A DNA stretch of 64,000 nt, taken from the NCBI GenBank assembly GCA_048213135.1, contig PS015010.1:1364001-1428000 (forward strand), read 5' to 3'. Made by a program: the position numbers and the translations under genes. The DNA comes from Reclinomonas americana ATCC 50394 (lineage: Eukaryota; Jakobida; Jakobea; Jakobida). How positions within the stretch are numbered: the stretch's first letter is position 1; every line of letters begins with the position of its first letter. Shown one piece after another: positions 18,676-26,575 of the stretch. The notes below the pieces were generated by a model. It was not told where the DNA came from. It was given only the letters and a program-made list of their open reading frames with translations, and made no database searches.

Positions 18676-21120
18676 TTAGAACTCCCTGTAAAAACTCATC
18701 CGCCCGATATCCACAGGTCGCAGAACACTGTTGTAAGCGGGCAAATAGGTTTTATCGTAATGAAACTGGAAGCTGCCCAGTTTCCTGATGTACATACTTA
18801 ATGTGGCGGTTCCGCCAAAGAGGTTCTCTGTCCTGTTGAGCCGGTTCCATTTTAAACTGCCGCTGAGCGTGATCCTGTTCGGGAACTGGTAACTCAGCAG
18901 TTCTTCCAGGGAAAACAGGTGAAGATTCCTCTGTTGTGTAAGCCCCGCGCTGGTTTGCCAGGTGAGCCCGGAAAAGAAGAAACTGTGGTTGATCATCCAG
19001 TTGCTGGCATTATAATACACAAACCCGCTGTCGGCACCGCTGTTGTAAAATTTGGTGTACACCGCGTTGGTGTTCATCGCGAGGTGCTTCACATGGTAAC
19101 TATGGCTCACGATCGCATTAAGTGTATTGTACTGGTTCTCGGTGAGTATATTATTATTGCTCATCGACAACTGCGATGTAGGATAATAGCCTACAGATAC
19201 GAATGGATATTTCGGTATCCTTAGCGTAGCCTGGAAGGATTTGAAAATGGTTTTGCTGGAGAATGAAGAAGGCGCAGCAATCGGGCTGGCAAAATCATTT
19301 TTCCTGATGGCCGCGTCCAGTACCAGTTTCCTTTTCCAGAATCCCTGGTTCAGTTTCACCATCCAGGCTTCCTGGTTATTTCCGGTGGGATAAAGATTGA
19401 ATGACTGAAAGCGTTCGCCCATTTTACGGTAGTAGGCCGTCAGGCGGGAATCTGTTTGCGGGTACTGACTGAACAACTGTACGCTGTATGCTTCATTGGT
19501 GCGGATCTTCCAGTTCATGGCCTTGCCCAGCGCCGATTCGTCTGAAGGCCGGGCGCCGGTATTCCCGTAAGAAGACTTGGCAAATTCAGCGACCAGGTAG
19601 TTGTTCTTATCCAGTGCAAAGCGGGCTTCGGCGGAATAACCCAGCACCCGCTGCAAAGAAGACGGAGAATTGGAAGGTGTACTGTTCAGCACTTCTTTTT
19701 TCCCGCTGTAAAAAGTAAAAATGAGGTTATTCTTTTCCTTCTGTCCCACACCCGCCCTGATGAGGTAAAGAGACTGGTTGGGCAGTTCCCGGTTGTTCTT
19801 GATAATAAAATCGCGGAAACGATAATTCAGCTTACCAGCCGCTGCCGCAAAATAAAGCGGGGATGGTGTGACCTCTATATTTACACCGGTAAGGGATACA
19901 TTTTTTACCGTGAGTTCAGAATAATCGATCCAGGCCCTGCCTATGCTGATCTTATTAATAGCGAGTAATATTCTTTCGCCGCGGGTCAGTTTGTCTTTGC
20001 CGATATTATGCCGTTTCATAAAGGCGTAGATACCGGGACCATTATCAAGATCACTGATCTCTCTTTTAATCTTCGAAACGGAGTCGGTAACAAATTGTTT
20101 TTCCTTCCTGATCTTTGCCTCCTGCTGTTTAACCTCTGACTGCAGCTTGGCCAGCTCTTGTTTTTTTGCCTGGATTTTTTCTGAAACCGTACTATCCGCG
20201 CCACCTGTCTTTGAACGAACCAGTGATTGCAGGGTATCTTTCAGTAAGCCCGAAGCTGAATCTTTGATCGTATTCAGTTTTTCCTTCCCTTCTGCATACA
20301 TACCCTGTCTTATGCCTGACCATACCTGGTCGGGTAAACCCCTGGGATTACCCGGCAGACCGCCGGGCAATCTGCCAGAGAGAGAGCGGATATCTTTCAG
20401 TTCTTTACTGCTGTCCAAACCCGTTGAGGTCAGACCTGCTGCAATGAGCTGTTTTCCCAATTGTTTTTCTTTTTCCTCAATCATTTCCTGCATACGGGCC
20501 GGGCTGCTTAACCACGAGCGCAGATCCTGTACCTGGTTAAGTTTACTCTTGTACTGGTCCTGCATCGATTGCAGTTTACCTATACCCGCTTTCAGCTGTT
20601 CGTCTACCTGTGACCGGAGATTCACTTTTAACCTGTCTACCAACTGGCGCCGGTTATAACCAAAGTTCACATCCGTTGCATCCCTGAAATAGGGAGAGTT
20701 GCTGTTGCGATGGGTAATGGTCATGTTCACCGGGTAACGGTTGGCCAGTACAAAACTCAGCCGTGTTTGTATAAGGTGTTGGGCCAGGTTCGATTCAGCG
20801 AAAGGCGTATCTACATAACTGCGATAGGAAAAATTATAGAGGATATTACCATGAACGACAATAAAAGGCTTCTTCTCCGGTTGCGGTTGCTGCACCTGGC
20901 GGGCCGCCACGGGCTCAGGTATATCGGATGGCTTTACTAAAAAAAAGAAATGCTTACATCCCTTTCTCGAAAAAACAAGGGTGTCTTTGGGAGGCTTATT
21001 CTTTAAAGAAGATCGCTGCGACAGGGATGCCGTGCCGGCCACAGGTTCATTATCCTGTGCCATAAGACCGTTACCGGCAAGCAGCAACAGCCCTATTGAT
21101 ATCATGCGATACGGGGCCAT
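18676..21120 (-). CDS. Probable outer-membrane beta-barrel protein with coiled-coil insert
   Basis: The product has 814 residues. A signal peptide ends near residue 21 (GNGLMAQ). Residues about 75-160 are beta-rich. Residues about 165-360 are strongly charged and helical (many K/E/Q, for example KLQSEVKQQEAKIRKEKQ), predicted as coiled coil. Residues about 390-814 are a run of alternating amphipathic strands rich in aromatic residues, and the chain ends in Phe (YREF), as many outer-membrane barrels do. It is the first gene of the minus-strand block leading to the two giant YD/RHS proteins. I infer an outer-membrane anchor or conduit for them. I cannot assign it to a named transporter family. 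Confidence 0.78.
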   Translation of the reverse strand: MAPYRMISIGLLLLAGNGLMAQDNEPVAGTASLSQRSSLKNKPPKDTLVFSRKGCKHFFFLVKPSDIPEPVAARQVQQPQPEKKPFIVVHGNILYNFSYRSYVDTPFAESNLAQHLIQTRLSFVLANRYPVNMTITHRNSNSPYFRDATDVNFGYNRRQLVDRLKVNLRSQVDEQLKAGIGKLQSMQDQYKSKLNQVQDLRSWLSSPARMQEMIEEKEKQLGKQLIAAGLTSTGLDSSKELKDIRSLSGRLPGGLPGNPRGLPDQVWSGIRQGMYAEGKEKLNTIKDSASGLLKDTLQSLVRSKTGGADSTVSEKIQAKKQELAKLQSEVKQQEAKIRKEKQFVTDSVSKIKREISDLDNGPGIYAFMKRHNIGKDKLTRGERILLAINKISIGRAWIDYSELTVKNVSLTGVNIEVTPSPLYFAAAAGKLNYRFRDFIIKNNRELPNQSLYLIRAGVGQKEKNNLIFTFYSGKKEVLNSTPSNSPSSLQRVLGYSAEARFALDKNNYLVAEFAKSSYGNTGARPSDESALGKAMNWKIRTNEAYSVQLFSQYPQTDSRLTAYYRKMGERFQSFNLYPTGNNQEAWMVKLNQGFWKRKLVLDAAIRKNDFASPIAAPSSFSSKTIFKSFQATLRIPKYPFVSVGYYPTSQLSMSNNNILTENQYNTLNAIVSHSYHVKHLAMNTNAVYTKFYNSGADSGFVYYNASNWMINHSFFFSGLTWQTSAGLTQQRNLHLFSLEELLSYQFPNRITLSGSLKWNRLNRTENLFGGTATLSMYIRKLGSFQFHYDKTYLPAYNSVLRPVDIGRMSFYREF

Positions 21121-21699
21121 AAGCAGTTGTTGAGCGGTATCTGGAATTTCCAGGAATGAACGGTACGGTTCATTGGTGGGAAAGCCGATACGGATAACCT
21201 TTTTAATGAAGGCACATAAAAATAGTATCCTGTCTTCCTCCTTTATGGTGAGTTTTTGTTTTCGACGTTTAATTTCAATAAGTGCAGTTTTTTTTTCATT
21301 AGCTGCAATCCGGCGATGAAAAAATATTACAAATTGGATGAGGTTTTTACTATGTCACAAAGAAGTAAAATCATTTTTTACGTGTTGATTATAACTTTAA
21401 AAAAGGTTTGATTCATGAGCGTTGATAATTCAACAAATCCCCCTATCTTTAGTAACAACGCTGTGAGAAGAGGCCCGATGAAAATAACCGTATTCAAGTA
21501 TTTCTTTACCACTGTGTTTTTACTATGCACAGTTATTGCCACCTCTCCGGTCATAACCAAACAATCCGACCCAATGCAGTACTTACCAGTACCTGCGTCA
21601 GAAAGCATTGTACCACATTACCCCTAGTTACCCCTTCCAATTGACCGATACATATTCTGTCAGGGGGACAGGCATGCCATTACTAAAATCCGGAGAGAG
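21121..21699. other. Divergent intergenic region between giant-protein block and response regulator
   Basis: This 579-base AT-rich stretch must hold the promoters for both directions. On the minus strand a TTTG at about 21356-21359 is followed after 20 bases by CCAATTTG, a 6/8 match to the Bacteroidota TAnnTTTG element; this is weak. The only coding potential is a short plus-strand frame at 21478-21627. No tRNA, repeat or terminator is visible. Confidence 0.5.
21478..21627 (+). CDS. Possible small secreted peptide
   Basis: From the ATG at 21478 there is a 49-codon frame starting MKITVFKYFF followed by a hydrophobic run and a short polar tail, as in a signal peptide with a short mature part. 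The frame can be extended upstream to 21415. It lies 72 bases before the response-regulator gene on the same strand. No family is recognised and chance is a real alternative. Confidence 0.25.
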   Translation: MKITVFKYFFTTVFLLCTVIATSPVITKQSDPMQYLPVPASESIVPHYP

Positions 21700-22446
21700 A
21701 TGATTAAAGCTGTTATTATTGAAAACGAACAAAAAAACACCAGCCTGCTTACCAGCCTGCTTTACCAGAATTGCAGCGACCTTGTTACCATTGAGGGATA
21801 TGCAACGGGCATCCGCGATGCCAGTCTTTTGATAAAGGAAAAAAAGCCTCATTTACTGTACCTCGATACAGAACTGAAAAAAGGAAATGCTTTTGAGTTG
21901 CTGGATAGCATGGGACAATACGATTTCCAGGTCATATTCACAACGGCGGTTCATGATTATGCCGTAAAGGCTTTCCGGTATAACGCGGTGGATTATCTTT
22001 TAAAACCACTTTCTCCCCAGGAACTCAGGCAGGCGACGGAAAGAGCATACCGCAGGTGTAGTAATACCGGGAATAATGACCAGGTAATGGAAGTGATCCG
22101 GGAACTGAAAACGCATTTTACATTAAGCAAAGTGGGGCTTCCCGTGATTGACGGGGTAGCCTTCGTGGCGATATCCGATATTGTTAAAGCAGAAGCCAGC
22201 GGCAGCTACAGCATCATTTACCTGAATAACGGGAAAAAGATCACGTCTACCAAAACCCTGAAAGACATTGAATCCATGCTGCCGGAAACGTCTTTCCTGA
22301 GGGTGCACAACTCCTGGATGGTACACATCAAGTACCTGAAAAAATATTACCGCGGCAAAAACAGTTACATGGAAATGGAAGACGGCAGTACGGTACAGGT
22401 ATCCCAAAGGAAGAAAGGGTCTTTTTTCAATTTCTTTATGGAATAA
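21700..22446 (+). CDS. LytTR-family response regulator
   Basis: The product has 248 residues. Residues 1-120 form a receiver domain with a phospho-acceptor Asp at residue 56 (LLYLDTEL), Thr in FTTA and Lys in LLKPLS. Residues about 145-245 form a LytTR DNA-binding domain (VKAEASGSYSIIYL, then FLRVHNSWMVHIKYL). LytTR regulators in Bacteroidota usually pair with a membrane histidine kinase of the LytS/5TM type; no kinase is next to it here, so it is an orphan. It is divergent from the giant YD/RHS block, which makes that block a reasonable but untested target. A shared terminator follows at 22525-22557. Confidence 0.93.
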   Translation: MIKAVIIENEQKNTSLLTSLLYQNCSDLVTIEGYATGIRDASLLIKEKKPHLLYLDTELKKGNAFELLDSMGQYDFQVIFTTAVHDYAVKAFRYNAVDYLLKPLSPQELRQATERAYRRCSNTGNNDQVMEVIRELKTHFTLSKVGLPVIDGVAFVAISDIVKAEASGSYSIIYLNNGKKITSTKTLKDIESMLPETSFLRVHNSWMVHIKYLKKYYRGKNSYMEMEDGSTVQVSQRKKGSFFNFFME

Positions 22447-22524
22447 GTGATCAGTGAGATGATGTGCCGATCCCCAGGTACACCCCATTTTTCTGGTACA
22501 ACTTTCCTCAGGGATTATCGCATT

Positions 22525-22557
22525 AAAAAAGTCGCTGGTTCATCAGCGACTTTTTTT
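22525..22557. terminator. Bidirectional intrinsic terminator
   Basis: A 7-bp perfect stem (GTCGCTG at 22531-22537 and CAGCGAC at 22544-22550) with a 6-base loop is flanked by six A on one side and seven T on the other. It can end both the response-regulator transcript (+) and the tRNA-Cys transcript (-). Confidence 0.88.
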
Positions 22558-22560
22558 CGA

Positions 22561-22630
22561 GGTCCCGAGCGGATTCGAACCGCTGTAGAAGCTTTTGCAG
22601 AGCTGTGCCTAGCCACTCGGCCACAGGACC
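22561..22630 (-). tRNA. tRNA-Cys (GCA)
   Basis: Read on the minus strand the sequence folds as a tRNA: acceptor arm GGTCCTG with CGGGACC, a D arm with GCC/GGC, an anticodon loop CTGCAAA that gives anticodon GCA, and a T arm AGCGG-TTCGAAT-CCGCT. The CCA end is not encoded. The top pair of the anticodon stem is a C-U mismatch. Confidence 0.95.
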
Positions 22631-22641
22631 CTATTGATAAC

Positions 22642-22656
22642 CAGCCATAATGGCTG
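22642..22656. repeat. Palindrome in tRNA-Cys leader
   Basis: CAGCCAT and ATGGCTG form a perfect inverted repeat around one base. It lies 12 bases before the tRNA 5' end and downstream of the -7 element, so it would form a hairpin in the pre-tRNA leader, or could be an operator. Confidence 0.55.
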
Positions 22657-22668
22657 TGTTTGGGTTTG

Positions 22669-22676
22669 CAAAAATA
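22669..22676 (-). promoter_or_regulatory. -7 element of tRNA-Cys promoter
   Basis: On the minus strand this reads TATTTTTG, a full match to the Bacteroidota TAnnTTTG -7 consensus, placed about 40 bases before the tRNA. The matching -33 element is not clear. Confidence 0.45.
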
Positions 22677-22739
22677 GGGGAATTTTTTATTAGATATTGT
22701 AAATAGTATGACCGAAATTCGAAATTCAAAAACATTTTT

Positions 22740-23615
22740 ATGAGCCGTATAGCCGAATCAGAACTCATTATCAATAACCGCGGCGCCGTTTACCACCTCG
22801 ATTGCAGGCCAGAGGAACTGGCCCATACCATTATTACCGTGGGCGACCCCGACCGGGTAAAGGAAGTAAGCAAACATTTCGATAGCATTGAATTTCAGAA
22901 TAACCACCGGGAATTTGTGACCCATACGGGTTATATCGGTAAAAAAAGGCTGAGCTGCGTAAGTACCGGGATTGGGCCGGATAATATAGACATTGTTCTT
23001 AATGAGCTTGACGCACTGGTGAATATAGATTTTGAGACCCGCCAGATCAGGGAACAGCTGACCCAGCTCGACATCATCCGCCTGGGCACTTCCGGGTCGC
23101 TGCAGCAGGAAATACCGGTAGACAGTTTTGTGGCCAGCACCCATGGATTGGGGCTTGATAATATGATGCATTTTTACCGGGTGTCGTCCAACGAGGAGGA
23201 AAAACAGCTGATACAGGCCTTCAGCACCCATACACAACTCAGTACGGGTAATGTATTTCCATATATTAATATGGCCAGCGGGTCGCTCATCAAGCATTTC
23301 ACACAGGGCTACCACCAGGGCATTACCGTTACCTGCCCCGGGTTTTATGGTCCGCAGGGACGTATCCTGAGGCTGGGCCTCGCCTACCCGCAACTGATCG
23401 ACAACCTGACCGATTTCCAGTTTGGCAACCACCGGATCAGTAACTTTGAAATGGAAACCTCGGCTATTTATGGTTTGGGCAAGGCACTGGGGCATCATTG
23501 CCTGAGCATCAGTGCCATTGTGGCCAACCGCATCAGCAGGGAATTTTCCAAAGACGGCGGCGCTGCAGTGGAAAATCTCATCAAAACCAGTCTTGGCATT
23601 GTGGCCGGCATATAA
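22740..23615 (+). CDS. Nucleoside phosphorylase, uridine phosphorylase type
   Basis: The product has 291 residues and belongs to the PNP/UDP superfamily, which cleaves nucleosides with phosphate to free base and sugar 1-phosphate. Family features are TVGDPDR near residue 33 (phosphate site), STGIGPDN (about 77), a LGTSGSL motif (about 117) and the late F-E-M-E-T-SA-I-Y segment (FEMETSAIYGL, about 237) that contacts the ribose. The protein is longer than E. coli Udp (253). The exact base preference cannot be told from sequence. No signal peptide, so cytoplasmic. It lies 28 bases upstream of dapF. Confidence 0.87.
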   Translation: MSRIAESELIINNRGAVYHLDCRPEELAHTIITVGDPDRVKEVSKHFDSIEFQNNHREFVTHTGYIGKKRLSCVSTGIGPDNIDIVLNELDALVNIDFETRQIREQLTQLDIIRLGTSGSLQQEIPVDSFVASTHGLGLDNMMHFYRVSSNEEEKQLIQAFSTHTQLSTGNVFPYINMASGSLIKHFTQGYHQGITVTCPGFYGPQGRILRLGLAYPQLIDNLTDFQFGNHRISNFEMETSAIYGLGKALGHHCLSISAIVANRISREFSKDGGAAVENLIKTSLGIVAGI

Positions 23616-23643
23616 ACAGTTATTGAACTTTATAAACAGTACC

Positions 23644-24435
23644 ATGAGAGTTGAGTTTTATAAATACCAGGGAACAGGGAATGATTTTATTATCCTCGAC
23701 AATTTTACCCGCACAGCCCCTGCCCTCACCAGCAGCCAGATAGAAGCCTTATGTGATCGTCGTTTTGGCATAGGCGCCGACGGCCTGATGCTCCTGAATA
23801 AAAAAGACGGATACGATTTTGAAATGCTCTATTATAATGCCGACGGCAGGGAAAGCAGTATGTGCGGGAATGGCGGAAGGTGCCTTACCCGTTTCGCCTA
23901 TCATATGGGTCTGCACAAAAGCACCTACCGGTTCCTGGCCGCGGATGGTGAACACGAAGCTGAGATTGAAATGAATGGCATCGTAAAACTGAAAATGAAA
24001 GACGTGGACCAGGTGGAAGAACATGCCAGTCACGCTGTGCTCAACACCGGCTCTCCTCACTATGTCAAATTCGCCAGCAATGTACAGGACATCGACGTTG
24101 TGGAACAGGGCCGGGAGATCCGCTACAGTGCGCATTTCGCGGCAGAAGGCATCAATGTCAATTTTGTAGAGACCACCGACGAAGACAGCATTTATGTACG
24201 CACTTACGAACGTGGTGTTGAAGATGAGACCCTCAGCTGCGGCACCGGCGTAACAGCGGCGGCATTGGTAAGCGCCCACAACGAGAACGGTTTTAACCGC
24301 GTGGAAGTAAAAACACCCGGCGGTCACCTGAGCGTGGAGTTCGACAAAACGGATGAAAGTCATTTCAGCAATATCTGGCTTTGCGGCCCCGCAGAATTTG
24401 TATTCAGGGGCGAGGCAGAGATTGGCGATAACTAA
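23644..24435 (+). CDS. dapF: Diaminopimelate epimerase
   Basis: The product has 263 residues. It interconverts LL- and meso-diaminopimelate for lysine and peptidoglycan synthesis in the cytoplasm. The two catalytic Cys are present: Cys74 in CGNGGRC and Cys199 in SCGTGVTAA. The N-terminal KYQGTGNDFI and the RRFGIGADG segments are also family signatures. The start at 23644 is chosen over an in-frame upstream ATG at 23512 because the latter overlaps the preceding gene and adds an unrelated segment. Length is typical. Confidence 0.96.
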   Translation: MRVEFYKYQGTGNDFIILDNFTRTAPALTSSQIEALCDRRFGIGADGLMLLNKKDGYDFEMLYYNADGRESSMCGNGGRCLTRFAYHMGLHKSTYRFLAADGEHEAEIEMNGIVKLKMKDVDQVEEHASHAVLNTGSPHYVKFASNVQDIDVVEQGREIRYSAHFAAEGINVNFVETTDEDSIYVRTYERGVEDETLSCGTGVTAAALVSAHNENGFNRVEVKTPGGHLSVEFDKTDESHFSNIWLCGPAEFVFRGEAEIGDN

Positions 24436-24488
24436 CGGAGAAGAATAATCGCTGTATTCAGCAGCAGCCACCCTTACAACCATCAACT

Positions 24489-25427
24489 GTGATCCAATAC
24501 TTCAAGAACATAGAACACCAGACTATCGCCATCGACAAACCGGAGATTGGCGCCTGGGTAAATGTGCTGCCACCGCTAAAGACAGAGGAATTCAATGAAC
24601 TGAGCCAGACACTCGATATACCCATCGACTTCCTGAAAGACTCACTCGATATTGATGAAAGAAGCCGTTACGAGATCGACGATAACGTAAAACTGATCGT
24701 GATCAAAACACCTACGGAGAACAACTCCTTTAACGAAAGCGACGCTTATTATATTACCATTCCCATCTGTATTATATTAACGCATAACCAGATCGTTACC
24801 GTTAATTCATTCGAGAACGAAGCCATAAAAAAATTCCTGAACAGTTTTCAGAACCGGCATCCCGACAAGAAGAATATGATGGTACTGAAAGTATTTGAAA
24901 AAGTGACCACCAATTTCCAGGAGTACCTGAAAGAGATCAACCAGCGGCAGAATACACTCGAACAGAAATTGTACGACTCCAACCGTAACGAGGAACTGCT
25001 GCAGCTGATGCGGATACAGAAAAGCTTCGTGTATTTCATTACCGCCCTTCGCAGTAATGAATTACTGATGATGAAGATGCGCCGTACCAATGTGTTACAG
25101 CTGAATGAGGACGAGACTGATTTCCTCGATGACCTTATCGTGGAAACCTCGCAGGCCCTTGAGATGGCCAATACGTACACGAACATTCTTAACAGTACCC
25201 TCGATGCTTTCGCCAGCATCATCAGCAATAACCAGAATGAAGTGCTGAAACGCCTGAGCACCATCACCATTCTGTTGAGTGTTCCTGTACTCATTGCCAG
25301 CATCTATGGTATGAATGTGCCCATTCCTTACAAGGAAAAACCATTCGCCTTCTGGCTGCCCGTTATTCTTTCGGTGCTGATATTGGCTTTTGTAGTGTAC
25401 AGTTATTATAAGCGGATAAGAAAGTAG
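24489..25427 (+). CDS. CorA-type divalent metal transporter
   Basis: The product has 312 residues. It has a long cytoplasmic N-terminal part with a helical region (about 135-235), then two C-terminal membrane helices. The first helix ends in the GMN signature (residues 274-276, YGMNVPIP) that forms the selectivity filter of CorA pentamers. The chain ends with the usual basic tail (YYKRIRK). Substrate is probably Mg2+, but Co2+, Ni2+ or Zn2+ cannot be excluded. A heptad-repeat tract begins 5 bases after its stop. Confidence 0.92.
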   Translation: MIQYFKNIEHQTIAIDKPEIGAWVNVLPPLKTEEFNELSQTLDIPIDFLKDSLDIDERSRYEIDDNVKLIVIKTPTENNSFNESDAYYITIPICIILTHNQIVTVNSFENEAIKKFLNSFQNRHPDKKNMMVLKVFEKVTTNFQEYLKEINQRQNTLEQKLYDSNRNEELLQLMRIQKSFVYFITALRSNELLMMKMRRTNVLQLNEDETDFLDDLIVETSQALEMANTYTNILNSTLDAFASIISNNQNEVLKRLSTITILLSVPVLIASIYGMNVPIPYKEKPFAFWLPVILSVLILAFVVYSYYKRIRK

Positions 25428-25432
25428 AAGCC

Positions 25433-25502
25433 GGATACGGGATAAGAGATACAGGATAATAAATACAGTAATTCATAATTCGTAATTAGTAATTCGTAAT
25501 TG
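25433..25502 (+). repeat. Heptad-periodic intergenic tract after corA-type gene
   Basis: Ten contiguous units of exactly 7 bases fill this gap. The first five resemble GGATACG, the last five resemble GTAATTC, so the unit changes midway while the phase is kept. The tract spans from just after the upstream stop to the start of the Nudix gene. Confidence 0.85.
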
Positions 25503-25507
25503 ACAAA

Positions 25508-25975
25508 ATGTTTAACATTCGTGTTTACGGTATTCTCATCAACAACAGGCGGCAGGTGCTGGTCAGCGATGAATTCATCCGCGGTGGTTACTATACCAAG
25601 TTTCCCGGTGGTGGGCTTGAGTTCGGGGAAGGCACACGTGATTGCCTGGCCAGGGAGTTCATGGAAGAAATGAACCTTCGTGTAGCGGTAAAGGAGCACA
25701 TCTACACTACCGATTTTTACCAGCGCAGCGCCTTCAACCCGCAACACCAGATCATCTCCATTTATTATTTCGTGGAAGCGCTGGAGCCCATTACCGCTCC
25801 GCTCCGCGACAAACCCTTCGATTTCGACCAACAACAATTACAGCAATACAATACTACCGGCGAAACGGAGACCTTCCGGTTCATTGACTGGGCTGATTTT
25901 TCAGAAGCCACCGTTACCCTGCCCATCGACAAAATTGTTGCTACGCATATAAAAGACACGCATGATACCCGCTGA
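25508..25975 (+). CDS. Nudix hydrolase
   Basis: The product has 155 residues. The Nudix box is at about residues 36-58 (GGGLEFGEG, then REFMEEMN): the REx2EE core that binds metal is intact, while the usual Gly after EE is replaced by Met-Asn. The family hydrolyses nucleoside diphosphates linked to other groups; substrate unknown. Its last 14 bases overlap the start of the following GNAT gene, so the two are translationally coupled. Confidence 0.9.
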   Translation: MFNIRVYGILINNRRQVLVSDEFIRGGYYTKFPGGGLEFGEGTRDCLAREFMEEMNLRVAVKEHIYTTDFYQRSAFNPQHQIISIYYFVEALEPITAPLRDKPFDFDQQQLQQYNTTGETETFRFIDWADFSEATVTLPIDKIVATHIKDTHDTR

Positions 25976-26564
25976 TTTTTTTGAACAGGAATTCATACTC
26001 GAGAACAGCAGGGCCAGGCTTGAACCCCTGCAGGAACATCACTTTGAACTACTGTTTCCCATTGCCCGGCAAAAGGAGTTGTGGGCTTTCACCAGCGCCA
26101 AAGTAGCTACAGAGGCCGATTTCAGAAGATACTTCGACACCGCGTTGCAGGAAAGAAAAGCAGGTATGGCCTACCCTTTCGCCATCTTCGACAAAGAGCA
26201 TAACCGGTATGCCGGCAGCACCCGCTTCGCCAATATCTCCTTCCCTAACAAACGCGTTGAGATTGGCTGGACCTGGTACCATCCGGAATTGCAACGCACA
26301 GGCATTAACAAAAATTGTAAATTTCTTTTACTGAGCTGGGGTTTCGAAATACTTGGGCTCAACCGCATCGAACTGAAAACAAGCTCGCTCAACCTTAAGT
26401 CGCAGGGCGCCATGCTGAAGATCGGCGCGGTGAAAGAAGGTGTGCTGCGCCGGCACATGATCAATGAAGACGGTACTTTACGTGATACCATGTACTTCAG
26501 CTTTATAGCTGAAGAGTGGCCCGCTATAAAAAACAGTATCTTTAAGGAACTGGTTCACTCCTAA
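25962..26564 (+). CDS. GNAT acetyltransferase, RimJ/RimL type
   Basis: The product has 200 residues. It shows the layout of the RimJ/RimL subgroup: RLEPLQEHHFELL at the start, EIGWTWYHPELQRTGIN in the acetyl-CoA-binding strand region (about 105-122), and the closing segment LNRIELKTSSLNLKSQGAMLKIG (split here: LNRIELKTS and SQGAMLKIGA). The acceptor is unknown. The start overlaps the Nudix gene. Confidence 0.88.
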   Translation: MIPADFFEQEFILENSRARLEPLQEHHFELLFPIARQKELWAFTSAKVATEADFRRYFDTALQERKAGMAYPFAIFDKEHNRYAGSTRFANISFPNKRVEIGWTWYHPELQRTGINKNCKFLLLSWGFEILGLNRIELKTSSLNLKSQGAMLKIGAVKEGVLRRHMINEDGTLRDTMYFSFIAEEWPAIKNSIFKELVHS

Positions 26565-26575
26565 ACAACTGCAAT

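Noticed and set aside
22758-23645. A 295-codon minus-strand frame opposite the nucleoside phosphorylase
   Set aside because: Same reason: antisense shadow of a gene with clear motifs.
25433-25502. CRISPR array
   Set aside because: Units are 7 bases long with no spacers, which does not fit a CRISPR array.
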